Origin: Methanobacteriaceae archaeon UBA349 | Lineage (GTDB): Archaea; Methanobacteriota; Methanobacteria; Methanobacteriales; Methanobacteriaceae | Direction: 5' to 3' | Assembly (NCBI GenBank): GCA_002509745.1 | Contig: DAWK01000113.1 | Span: 1 to 36,740 of the forward strand | DNA length: 36,740 bases | Shown here: positions 9,033 to 16,271 of the stretch, piece after piece | Position numbering within the stretch: position 1 is the first letter of the stretch | Layout of the letters: the number at the start of each line of letters is the position of its first letter | Notes under the pieces: generated by a model | The model's database searches: none | The model's input: only the letters and a program-made list of their open reading frames with translations | Told to the model about the DNA's origin: nothing | Translations under genes and position numbers: made by a program

Positions 9033-9530
9033 ATGGCAGAGGGAAATAATGTTTTGTTAGGGATTTTGGCTATAATTTTAGGTATTTTACTTATGGCATT
9101 CCCATTATTAGGAGTTTTTACCGCCAGTATCATTACTGGACTGGGAATAATATTCATTGGTATATGGTTGATTGCACACAGTTTTGGAACCTGGGAAGCC
9201 AGTAAAGCCATCAGTATTGTATCTTTAATACTGGGTATTATTGGCATAGTTGTGGGAATAGGTTTATTTGGAAAAATAGTGGCCTTCAGCATATTTGCCA
9301 GTATGATAATTTACTTAGGTGGATTTTTCCTAATAATCACTGGAATAATAGCTTTCTTCAGCGGTGCCGGCTCTTCTCCAAAATTAAGGGGCCTGAGCGG
9401 AATAATATTAGGTATTTTATACATCATAATAGGATTATATGCTCTTGATCCGTTCTATTTAGGTGCTTTAATCGGAATCTTCCTATTATTAGAAGGAATA
9501 TTCATGATATTCTTACCTAAAGCTGAATAA
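9033..9530 (+). CDS. DUF308/HdeD-like membrane protein
   Basis: 165 aa with about six hydrophobic helices rich in glycine and isoleucine (LLGILAIILGILLMAFPLLG, LILGIIGIVVGIGLFG, GIILGILYIIIGLYALDPF). Repeated G-I-L/I-x-G-I units in pairs are typical of DUF308, the family of the acid-resistance protein HdeD. Such proteins are probably structural membrane proteins linked to stress, but no reaction is known. A strong AGGAGG site at 9020-9025 precedes the ATG. Confidence 0.75.
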   Translation: MAEGNNVLLGILAIILGILLMAFPLLGVFTASIITGLGIIFIGIWLIAHSFGTWEASKAISIVSLILGIIGIVVGIGLFGKIVAFSIFASMIIYLGGFFLIITGIIAFFSGAGSSPKLRGLSGIILGILYIIIGLYALDPFYLGALIGIFLLLEGIFMIFLPKAE

Positions 9531-9550
9531 ACAAAAATAAAAACTATTAA

Positions 9551-9561
9551 TATTTTTTTTA
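9551..9561 (+). terminator. T-rich terminator after the DUF308 gene
   Basis: An eight-T run begins near 9553, about 20 bp after the stop codon, inside a longer T-rich stretch. Archaeal RNA polymerase commonly ends at such tracts without a hairpin. Confidence 0.4.
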
Positions 9562-9623
9562 TTTTATTTTAAAATATTTTATTTTTAAAAAAAATTATGA
9601 ATTTATCTTTTTTAGTCTTTTTC

Positions 9624-9713
9624 TTTAATTAATTAGATTTGCTGACACTGTGGACAGATATAAGAAGATTTAATTAATTACAACTGCTGGCACTGTGGAC
9701 AGATATAAGATGA
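9624..9713 (-). repeat. 45-bp tandem duplication of the zinc-finger end of the Fpg/Nei-like gene
   Basis: Two copies start at 9624 and 9669, a period of exactly 45 bp. They differ at about five positions. On the minus strand each reads as the last knuckle, [10 protein letters not shown], followed by a leucine or isoleucine codon and TAA, so the duplication is in frame with the gene and includes its stop. The second copy lies beyond the stop at 9678-9680. Confidence 0.8.
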
Positions 9714-10492
9714 TGTGCTTCCTGTTTTAATTTTTTCTATGATAGTTCCACATACTGGACATGGCTTTTCTCATTGTAGGCCACTAAAAAATAGTCCCGG
9801 GTAAATCCCCATTCTTTAGCGTGAAAATCTTTTTCATAATAAAGTCCGCCTTTATCCAGTGCATCACTCAAGTTTTCAATCATTATTTCATAAAAATTTT
9901 CAATTTGAGCATCTTCTAATTCATTGGCCAGTTTTTGAGGGTGAATTTTAGCTTTAAATAATATATCGTGAATGTAAACGTTCCCAATTCCCCCAATTTT
10001 CCTTTGGTTTAAAATCAGGTTTTTGATTTGTGAACGGCCTTTAATAAGCTTTTTAAAGTGTTCTAAAGTAAAATTAGAATCCAAAGGAGATATGGCAATG
10101 TCTTTGGTGGCCTTATGTTGATTAAGTTCATTATTGGAAACTAGCTCAGAACGTCCAATCCACCAGAACCTGCATGAGAACCCTGTTTCATCAGTGAACG
10201 AGAAGCGGATTTGATAGTCTTCTGGCCATTCTTGGCCTTTTGAGTGATAAAATAAATCAGTTCCCATTCCCAGGTTTAATAGAAGATGATAATCATCAGA
10301 TAACTTTATAAAAATCCATTTTCCTTTGTTATAAACATTTGAAACCTTTTTGCCCTGAATTAATTCTGCAAATTCACTAGGCCCCATATTTAGAATCTTT
10401 TCCTGAACAATATCTGCGGAAGCAAATTCCTTATCTTTCAATTCTTCGTTCATTTGACGAGAAAAAATAATTATCTCAGGTAGTTCTGCCAT
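9678..10492 (-). pseudogene. Fpg/Nei-like DNA glycosylase homologue, frameshifted before its zinc finger
   Basis: The intact frame covers 10492-9737 (251 aa, ending VQYVELS). Its fold is Fpg/Nei: N-terminal MAELPEI, helix-two-turns-helix region NLILNQRKIGGIGNVYIHDI and KAKIHPQK. The zinc finger is out of frame. A one-base change in the short A tract at 9766-9769 restores [20 protein letters not shown] then YICPQCQQL with a stop at 9678, giving about 270 aa. The second residue is Ala, not the Pro that forms the Schiff base in classical Fpg and Nei; Glu3 is kept. A bacterial subfamily with M-x-ELPEA starts also lacks Pro2, so the protein may bind rather than cut DNA. It sits 52 bp behind the SnoaL-like gene in the same direction. 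Confidence 0.75.
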
Positions 10493-10544
10493 TTATGAAG
10501 TTCCTTTCAATTATACTGCTATCTATGATACTGTTTTGTACTAT

Positions 10545-10949
10545 TCAAATATTCTCATTTTCATCAATGACTTTCTGCACCAGAGCCGAATCTACATAGG
10601 CCCTAACTTCTACAATAATATCATTTTCAAATCGTGTGATCCAGCAGTAAGTATTGTTGAATGGTTTTCCATTTAGAGCCGTAGATAAGGATTCCATTTC
10701 CACAATAGCCACATCAACGTCTATATAAATATTTTTAACTTCTAGAATAACTCCTTCTTTTAATATTTTGTTTAATCGGCCAAATGTGTGCAAAATAAAG
10801 TCATCTTTACTGTGATAAGTCCCGGCCAAAGGATGATTTCCCATTACCGTCCATTTAACATCAGGGGCCACTTGTTGGAAAAAAAGTTCATTTTGGCCTG
10901 TTTTAAGGTGGTTAAATAAGTTTTTCACTTTTTCATGAGTTAAAGACAT
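10545..10949 (-). CDS. SnoaL/NTF2-like protein
   Basis: 134 aa, the length of the cone-shaped NTF2/ketosteroid-isomerase fold. Pattern: a helical start (KVKNLFNHLKTGQNELFFQQ), VAPDVKWTVMGNHPLAGTY, then strands ending CWITRFENDIIVEVRAYVDS. This matches SnoaL-like proteins, a group of small enzymes and ligand binders with no fixed reaction. An AGGAG site precedes the ATG. It lies between the sensor kinases and the glycosylase-like gene on the same strand, and a diverged copy of the ACGAACGTTAGT operator sits about 110 bp upstream, so shared control with the TetR system is possible. Confidence 0.72.
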   Translation of the reverse strand: MSLTHEKVKNLFNHLKTGQNELFFQQVAPDVKWTVMGNHPLAGTYHSKDDFILHTFGRLNKILKEGVILEVKNIYIDVDVAIVEMESLSTALNGKPFNNTYCWITRFENDIIVEVRAYVDSALVQKVIDENENI

Positions 10950-11056
10950 TTTATAGCTCCTTTAATTGGATAAAATCTAATTATTTTAATGGATTAAATA
11001 TCTAATAAATATTATTAATTCCATTAATATAGAAATATTTTGATATAATTTAACTA

Positions 11057-11068
11057 ACGAACGGTAGG
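11057..11068. promoter_or_regulatory. diverged copy of the TetR-type operator
   Basis: Reads ACGAACGGTAGG, matching the four-copy motif near 15.4 kb (ACGAACGTTAGT) at 10 of 12 positions. A TATA-like AAATTATATC on the minus strand adjoins it, so it could control the SnoaL-like gene at 10949. Single diverged copy, so only tentative. Confidence 0.35.
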
Positions 11069-11136
11069 AGATCAAGCGAAACACTTTAAAACCCCTTAAA
11101 AATAGATAAAAATTTAAATTATGAGTTTTATTAGTA

Positions 11137-13323
11137 TTATAACCTTTTTTTGTACCCTAATTCATTAAATATAAGTTTAAATTCAGTTTCTTGACTTTTA
11201 TCAAGATGTATATCACCTTCTAATTGTCCAACCAAACTGTGAACAATTTGTAAGCCCAGTGCATCCGGGTTTTTAAAGTCCAGATCATCAGGCCATCCCA
11301 CACCATTATCACTAACTGTTAACTCATATTTATCATGGAATTTTTTGAGAGAAACCCGAATTTCACCCTCTCTTCCTTCTGGAAATGCGTGTTTAAGGCT
11401 GTTAGAAACTAACTCACTTATTAAAAGCCCACAGGGAACCGCAGTTTCCATATTCAATGTTATATCATCAATATCCAAGATAGGGTTAATTAGTCCAATC
11501 TTTACAGCATATGAATAAAATAATTCCTTAACCAGGCTTTCAACATAATCCGCCATTTCAATATGAGATAAATCTCGAGACCGATATAGCTTTTCATGAA
11601 TCATGGCCATGGATTTAACCCTGTTCTGGCTTTCAACCAGAACTTCATTTGCTAATTCATCCTCCACACACTGTTTCTGCAAGTTAAGGAGACTGGATAT
11701 AATTTGCATATTATTCTTCACCCGGTGGTGTATCTCCCTTAATAAAACCTCTTTCTCTTCAAGTGAAGATTTAAGCTCTTTTTCAGCTCTTTTAATCTCG
11801 GTTATATCCTCTGAAATTCCCAGAAGATATTGGGGATTACCTTCGTTGTCGAACATAGGAATTTTCTTAGTGTGTAATAGCCTCGGACCTAATTCTCGAG
11901 TTTCAATGGTTTCTTCAGGAATATCTAACAATTCTCTACTTTGGAGAACTTCCCTATCTTTTTGGGTGAAAAAGTCCGCTTCATTTTTCGGGAAGAAATT
12001 ATAGTCAGTTTTACCAACCAATTCATTAATTGGATGTCCAAAATAGAGCTCACCTGCTTTATTAACTCTTTTAAAACTAAGATCTTCAGCATTTTTTACA
12101 AAAATCATGTTTGGGATGTTTTCTATAATATTTTCTAAGAATTCTTCACTCTCTCTTAAGGCAATTTCAGCTTGTTCTTTTTCAACGATTGTCCTAGCCA
12201 GCATCAGATTACTGTAGCTTAGTCTGGATATAAATTCTGTAAATCTGGCCAGATATTTCATTGTTTTCTCTACCTTGTCTCTACTGACCCTTGGAACTCG
12301 CCGGAGAGCATCCAAATATTCCTCCCGGTTAAAACCATACTTATCTGCTCTTTCGATAAAAAATGATTCATCAACATCTTCATCTTCGAATAATAATTGT
12401 CCGGTGTAAATATTAGCTACCAGTTTATCAGCGATGAATAATGGAGTGAAAACATCATAAAGACCATTATCACATTTATACGCCCTATATTCTCCGGGTT
12501 TAAGATTTTTTGCCACTAAAATATCTTTTTCATCAGTTTGAATGCAAACACGTTTAGTTTCAGGATTAACGCGGTGAAAATATGTGCATATATCCTGCCA
12601 ACCAGTTGCCGTCAGAACATTTCCTTTAGTATCTTTAATCGCTGTAGCCATGCCTGTTAATTCTGTGAAATAATCCATTAAGTATTGTATCGTGGGGGCA
12701 TCGATGATGTTGGAAAGTTCTTCATCAACAATATTAACATCTGGAGAAAGAACAGCATCCAATTTCAAACGTAATTTTTCCTCGCTTTCTCGCAATGCTT
12801 CCTCAGCGCGTTTATGTCCTTCAATTTCCTCTTTCAGTTTATGATTAGATTCATCCAGTTGTTTGGTACGTTTCTCAACCTGGATTTCTAAATCCTCATG
12901 AGCTTTCCTTAAAGCGTTTTCAGCCTTTTTACGTTCAGTGATATCTCGACAACTGTAAAGATACCTTCCATCATCAATATATACCTTCTTTACATTCACC
13001 AGTAAATTGTGGATATTCCCTGACTTATCAATAATATCATGCTCAACATTTCTAATTTCCCCCAAATGTTCTAATTCATCAACAACAAAAAATTCATCTG
13101 CTCCTAAAAGTTTCGAAATTTTACCCATTTTTTCGACTTCTTGAAAAGAATAACCAAAAATCACGTCTACATTAGGGCAAATAAAAGTAAATACACCAGT
13201 ATTATCTGTAATAAAAACTGCGTCAGAGATACTACTAAGGGTGAGGCGGTTAAGTTTTTCGCTTTCCCGTAACTCCTTTAATTCCTGGAGAAGTTCTTCT
13301 TTGGTTCTACTCTCATAATGCAT
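11137..13323 (-). CDS. sensor histidine kinase with PAS, PocR and PAS domains
   Basis: 728 aa, no membrane segment, so probably a cytoplasmic sensor. Order: PAS (about 20-130), a coiled linker (about 135-185), a PocR-type ligand domain (about 200-375, with FTELTGMATAIKDTKGNVLT and cysteines in CTYFHRVNPETKRVCIQTD and YKCDNGL), a second PAS (about 395-510), then HisKA_2 with the phosphoacceptor His in LLREIHHRVKNNMQIISSLL, and an ATPase domain with SELVSNSLKHAF, SDNGVGWPDD and ALGLQIVHSLVGQ. PocR domains sense small organic molecules and sometimes carry a metal or corrinoid-linked ligand. It follows a second kinase by 80 bp on the same strand. AGGGGG precedes the ATG by about nine bases. Confidence 0.88.
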   Translation of the reverse strand: MHYESRTKEELLQELKELRESEKLNRLTLSSISDAVFITDNTGVFTFICPNVDVIFGYSFQEVEKMGKISKLLGADEFFVVDELEHLGEIRNVEHDIIDKSGNIHNLLVNVKKVYIDDGRYLYSCRDITERKKAENALRKAHEDLEIQVEKRTKQLDESNHKLKEEIEGHKRAEEALRESEEKLRLKLDAVLSPDVNIVDEELSNIIDAPTIQYLMDYFTELTGMATAIKDTKGNVLTATGWQDICTYFHRVNPETKRVCIQTDEKDILVAKNLKPGEYRAYKCDNGLYDVFTPLFIADKLVANIYTGQLLFEDEDVDESFFIERADKYGFNREEYLDALRRVPRVSRDKVEKTMKYLARFTEFISRLSYSNLMLARTIVEKEQAEIALRESEEFLENIIENIPNMIFVKNAEDLSFKRVNKAGELYFGHPINELVGKTDYNFFPKNEADFFTQKDREVLQSRELLDIPEETIETRELGPRLLHTKKIPMFDNEGNPQYLLGISEDITEIKRAEKELKSSLEEKEVLLREIHHRVKNNMQIISSLLNLQKQCVEDELANEVLVESQNRVKSMAMIHEKLYRSRDLSHIEMADYVESLVKELFYSYAVKIGLINPILDIDDITLNMETAVPCGLLISELVSNSLKHAFPEGREGEIRVSLKKFHDKYELTVSDNGVGWPDDLDFKNPDALGLQIVHSLVGQLEGDIHLDKSQETEFKLIFNELGYKKRL

Positions 13324-13403
13324 TCAAAAATTCCCCCTAATTTTCCCGCTCAATCCGATCTATGCCTCATGAAATCAACCACACTCATTAATAAGGCACA
13401 TCA

Positions 13404-15296
13404 TCATAATTCTAGTTCTTTAAATTTAATGGTAAATCCCGTGCCATGACTCCTGTCAAGCTCGATGTTACCATCGATTTGACCCACCAGATTATTCACC
13501 AATTGCAAGCCCAATGATTCTGTATTCCTAAAATCAATATCTTCCGAGAATCCCACACCAGTATCACAAACCTTCAACACATACTCATCATCAATTTCAT
13601 GAAAGTCAATATTTATTTCACCCTTTTTACCTGGTGGAAAGGCGTGTTTAACACAATTTGACACCAGCTCATTAACAATCAGCCCCAGTGGAACAGTGGT
13701 GTTAATGTCTAGCATTAAACTATCAACGTTGAAATTTAGTGTCACAATAGCTGGATTAGCTACGTATGTGTGATAAAGGTCTGTGGCCAGGCTGCGAATG
13801 TAATCACCAAAATCAATCCTCTTCAAATCCGTAGATCCGTACAATCTCTCATGAATAAGTGCCATGGACTTAGCACGGTTCTGACTTTCTCTGAAAATAT
13901 CAAGTACCTCTTTATCTTTAATAAAGGTAGATTGTAAGTTCAGGAGACTGGATATGACCATTAAATTGTTTTTTACCCGGTGGTGGATCTCTTTAACGAG
14001 CATTTCCTTTTCCTTTACTGATTTTTTTAGAGCCTCTTCCGCCATTTTACGTTGTGTTATGTCTCGGAAAACAACTTGTACTGCGGGGTTTCCTTTATAT
14101 TTGAAGGATGTGGCTACTACTTCCACATCTATAGGTGTAGCATCCAATTTCAACCATTTTTCTTCCATCAGAGGTACGGTTCCACCTTCAGTGTACATTC
14201 TCATAGTTCTTTTAGCCACGGCTTCCCGGAAATCAGGATGGACAAATTCTATTAAAGATTTTCCTCGGAAGTCTTCAATCTTGCCCCCCATTACTTCCAT
14301 GGCTGCAGAATTACCATCCATAATCATTCCCCCAGCATGTATCACCCAGGCATCGAAAGATTCTCTTAATAATCTGCGTGTTCTTTCTTCACTTTCTAAA
14401 ATTCTTTCTTCAGTTTTTTTCCTATCACTTATGTCTAAAAGTGATGCTAAACTCATTTTAGTCTCAGGGAATACGGCTACGGTTGCAAGAACTGTTTTAA
14501 TATTATTTTTGGCATCAACAAATCTAAATTCATAATGTTCTGGAGCAAGTTCAGGGTTATCTCGACGGATACTGTGATATTCCCTCATTCTTTCCAGATC
14601 ATCCTTATAAACCATGTCTGTCCATCTTTTTTTATTCTCAATTTCATCTTTAGAAAGGGCAGAAAGCTTTTCAAATTCTGAATTAACCAGCGATAATATT
14701 TTGTCTTCCCCAATAATTGCCATAGCTGTTCCAGTGTGTTCAAAAATAGTGCTATACCTTGTTTCGGATTCTTTCAAGGCTTTTTCAGCATCCTTTGTTT
14801 CAGTTATGTCTAGAACAATGCCTTGGTAATGAGTTATTTCCCCTTTCTCATTGCGTCTGATCCAGGTACGGTCATCTGTCCAGCGAACAGTCCCATCTTT
14901 AGTAATAATCCTGTACCCCTGTCTGAAACTTTGACGTTCCTCTTCCCGACTGTAATAATCCACTTCGCCTGCTATTCGGGATAGGTCATCTGGATGGATT
15001 ATGTCAGCATAAGGTACACGGCCAGAGTAGAAGTCTTCAGGAGAATAACCAAATTGGACGATGTTTCGAGTTACAAATTCAACGGGCCATCCTTCACTAG
15101 CTCGCCAGAGAAACACAATTACAGGAGTATGATTTATAATATGCTCCAATCCACTATATCGTTCAATCGATTCTGTTAAACTTTTCTCTCTTTTTTCGTG
15201 TTGTTTTTCGGATTTTTCCAGCTCAGAAATCCGTTGCTTCATCTCATTTAATTCTAAGATGAGATTTTCCAGGGTTCTTTTTTTATCTCCTGACAT
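13404..15296 (-). CDS. sensor histidine kinase with three PAS domains
   Basis: 630 aa from ATG 15296 (MSGDKKRTLENLI). The frame stays open to 15458, but that part overlaps two operator copies and TATA-like boxes and has the composition of non-coding DNA, so I reject the longer start. Order: a short coiled coil, PAS-3 type (WRASEGWPVEFVTRNIVQFG), a second PAS (FEHTGTAMAIIGEDKILSLV), a third (WVIHAGGMIMDGNSAAMEVM), HisKA_2 with the His in LVKEIHHRVKNNLMVISSLL, and an ATPase domain (NELVSNCVKHAF, CDTGVGFSED, LGLQLVNNLVGQ). It is a soluble phosphotransfer kinase, upstream of the PocR kinase, and divergent from the TetR-type gene, with which it shares its control region. Confidence 0.85.
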   Translation of the reverse strand: MSGDKKRTLENLILELNEMKQRISELEKSEKQHEKREKSLTESIERYSGLEHIINHTPVIVFLWRASEGWPVEFVTRNIVQFGYSPEDFYSGRVPYADIIHPDDLSRIAGEVDYYSREEERQSFRQGYRIITKDGTVRWTDDRTWIRRNEKGEITHYQGIVLDITETKDAEKALKESETRYSTIFEHTGTAMAIIGEDKILSLVNSEFEKLSALSKDEIENKKRWTDMVYKDDLERMREYHSIRRDNPELAPEHYEFRFVDAKNNIKTVLATVAVFPETKMSLASLLDISDRKKTEERILESEERTRRLLRESFDAWVIHAGGMIMDGNSAAMEVMGGKIEDFRGKSLIEFVHPDFREAVAKRTMRMYTEGGTVPLMEEKWLKLDATPIDVEVVATSFKYKGNPAVQVVFRDITQRKMAEEALKKSVKEKEMLVKEIHHRVKNNLMVISSLLNLQSTFIKDKEVLDIFRESQNRAKSMALIHERLYGSTDLKRIDFGDYIRSLATDLYHTYVANPAIVTLNFNVDSLMLDINTTVPLGLIVNELVSNCVKHAFPPGKKGEINIDFHEIDDEYVLKVCDTGVGFSEDIDFRNTESLGLQLVNNLVGQIDGNIELDRSHGTGFTIKFKELEL

Positions 15297-15350
15297 CCAA
15301 ATACCACATTTAATATGTTCATCATCATATTTGGATTTTAGGCTATGCGA

Positions 15351-15362
15351 ACGAACGTTAGT
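15351..15362. promoter_or_regulatory. TetR-type operator, site 1
   Basis: ACGAACGTTAGT, a near-palindrome (arms ACGAAC / ACTAAC). It lies inside a 17-bp sequence (15347-15363) identical to site 2. On the minus strand it directly follows a TATATAAAA box (15362-15370) and thus sits between TATA and the expected start of the kinase transcript. Confidence 0.65.
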
Positions 15363-15370
15363 TTTATATA
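15362..15370 (-). promoter_or_regulatory. TATA box of the sensor-kinase promoter
   Basis: Minus-strand TATATAAAA, about 66 bp before the ATG at 15296. Transcript start is expected near 15338, leaving a leader of about 40 nt. A second TATA-like TTTTATAA at 15413-15420 lies against site 2 in the same way. Confidence 0.5.
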
Positions 15371-15401
15371 GTATGATGTGTAAGTTGTACCTATGAAGCG
15401 A

Positions 15402-15413
15402 ACGAACGTTAGT
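15402..15413. promoter_or_regulatory. TetR-type operator, site 2
   Basis: ACGAACGTTAGT, within a 17-bp block (15398-15414) identical to that of site 1, 51 bp away (about five helical turns). A TATA-like TTTTATAA on the minus strand adjoins it. Confidence 0.65.
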
Positions 15414-15440
15414 TATAAAATGGCAATTATAGTGGAAACT

Positions 15441-15458
15441 ATGTACAAAACTGTACAT
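15441..15458. promoter_or_regulatory. 18-bp palindrome in the centre of the control region
   Basis: ATGTACA-AAAC-TGTACAT, perfect seven-base arms. Unlike the ACGAACG motif, so it may bind a different factor. It lies almost midway between operator sites 2 and 3. Confidence 0.4.
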
Positions 15459-15463
15459 TTTCA

Positions 15464-15476
15464 GGTTAAGTTAACC
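15464..15476. promoter_or_regulatory. 13-bp palindrome GGTTAA-G-TTAACC
   Basis: Perfect six-base arms around a single G, located just before operator site 3. Candidate second binding site; no known match. Confidence 0.35.
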
Positions 15477-15489
15477 ACATGGCCTAATA

Positions 15490-15501
15490 ACGAACGTTAG
15501 T
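15490..15501. promoter_or_regulatory. TetR-type operator, site 3
   Basis: ACGAACGTTAGT, directly followed on the plus strand by TTTTATATA (15501-15509), the probable TATA box of the TetR gene. It thus covers the BRE position of that promoter. With its flank it is almost identical over 23 bp to site 1. Confidence 0.65.
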
Positions 15502-15509
15502 TTTATATA
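15501..15509 (+). promoter_or_regulatory. TATA box of the TetR-family gene
   Basis: TTTATATA core, about 70 bp before the ATG at 15574. Transcription would start near 15533, close to operator site 4. Confidence 0.5.
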
Positions 15510-15535
15510 CTACTTTCACTAACCCAATTATACAA

Positions 15536-15547
15536 ACGAGTGTTAGT
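15536..15547. promoter_or_regulatory. TetR-type operator, site 4 (diverged)
   Basis: ACGAGTGTTAGT, differing from sites 1-3 at two central positions. It overlaps or adjoins the expected transcript start of the TetR gene, a placement suited to autorepression. Confidence 0.5.
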
Positions 15548-15573
15548 TAGTAAATAATTTACAGGTGAAAATT

Positions 15574-16203
15574 ATGACATCACAAAAATCAAGCAAACCA
15601 ACCAAGGAGAAAATATTCGATGTTTCCATTGATTTTTTCTCAGAAAAAGGATTCGACGCCGTCTCAATAAGGGAAATAGGCCGAGGAGTGGGAATAAGGG
15701 AAAGCTCCATTTACAACCACTACTCCAGCAAAGAAGCTATCTTAGATTCTATACTTGATTATTTTATAAAAGAAATGGAACAAACCGGATTTCCTGAAGA
15801 AGAAATGGATAAACTCCTGGAAGAAAGTCCAGAAATGTTCTACCATGCCGGGTCCAAGATGTTTGAAGAACGCATGCATAATCCTAAAATGATTAAAATA
15901 TGGAGATTATTACTAATTGAAATGTATCATAATCCCAAAATCAAAGAATTCTTTTTAAAAGAATTAATAGAAACGCCGATCCGGGCCTGGACCCAGATAT
16001 TCACAGCAATGATAGAAAAAAAGATCATAAAACCAGTAGATCCTGCAAGATTGGCCCGAGAATATTTTAGCTATGCCATCTACCTCTTAATTGAAAATTT
16101 CGTGCTGAAGTATCCTGATGAACCAGAGAAGTTCCTGCGCGAAATGTTCGATGATATGGAAGAACACATGCAATTCATTCTAAACAGTGTTAAAATCGAA
16201 TAA
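15574..16203 (+). CDS. TetR-family transcriptional regulator
   Basis: About 209 aa. The N-terminal 50 residues hold the TetR DNA-binding helix-turn-helix: KIFDVSIDFFSEKGFDAVSI, then REIGRGVGIRESSIYNHYSS and KEAILDSILDYF. The C-terminal part is helical and variable, as expected of a ligand-binding dimer domain. Start: ATG 15574, with AGGTGA at 15563-15568 as ribosome binding site. The GTG at 15565 lies within that site and is rejected. TetR regulators usually repress their own and neighbouring genes until a small ligand binds. Four operator-like dyads lie directly upstream and it heads the plus-strand gene run, so it probably controls both directions. The ligand is unknown. Confidence 0.88.
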   Translation: MTSQKSSKPTKEKIFDVSIDFFSEKGFDAVSIREIGRGVGIRESSIYNHYSSKEAILDSILDYFIKEMEQTGFPEEEMDKLLEESPEMFYHAGSKMFEERMHNPKMIKIWRLLLIEMYHNPKIKEFFLKELIETPIRAWTQIFTAMIEKKIIKPVDPARLAREYFSYAIYLLIENFVLKYPDEPEKFLREMFDDMEEHMQFILNSVKIE

Positions 16204-16271
16204 AGGTGATAGAATCTGGAGAAAATATTAATCTGTGAATAGATTAGTTTGAATAAGCATTGTGAATTAAT

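Noticed and set aside
13954..14829. Plus-strand reading frames inside the sensor kinase
   Set aside because: Shadow frames of a clear kinase gene with conserved motifs on the other strand.
15297..15458. A longer N-terminus for the triple-PAS kinase
   Set aside because: The upstream frame overlaps operator copies and TATA-like boxes and gives an unlikely peptide; ATG 15296 fits the promoter placement.
15565..15573. GTG start of the TetR gene at 15565
   Set aside because: It overlaps the AGGTGA ribosome binding site of the ATG at 15574.
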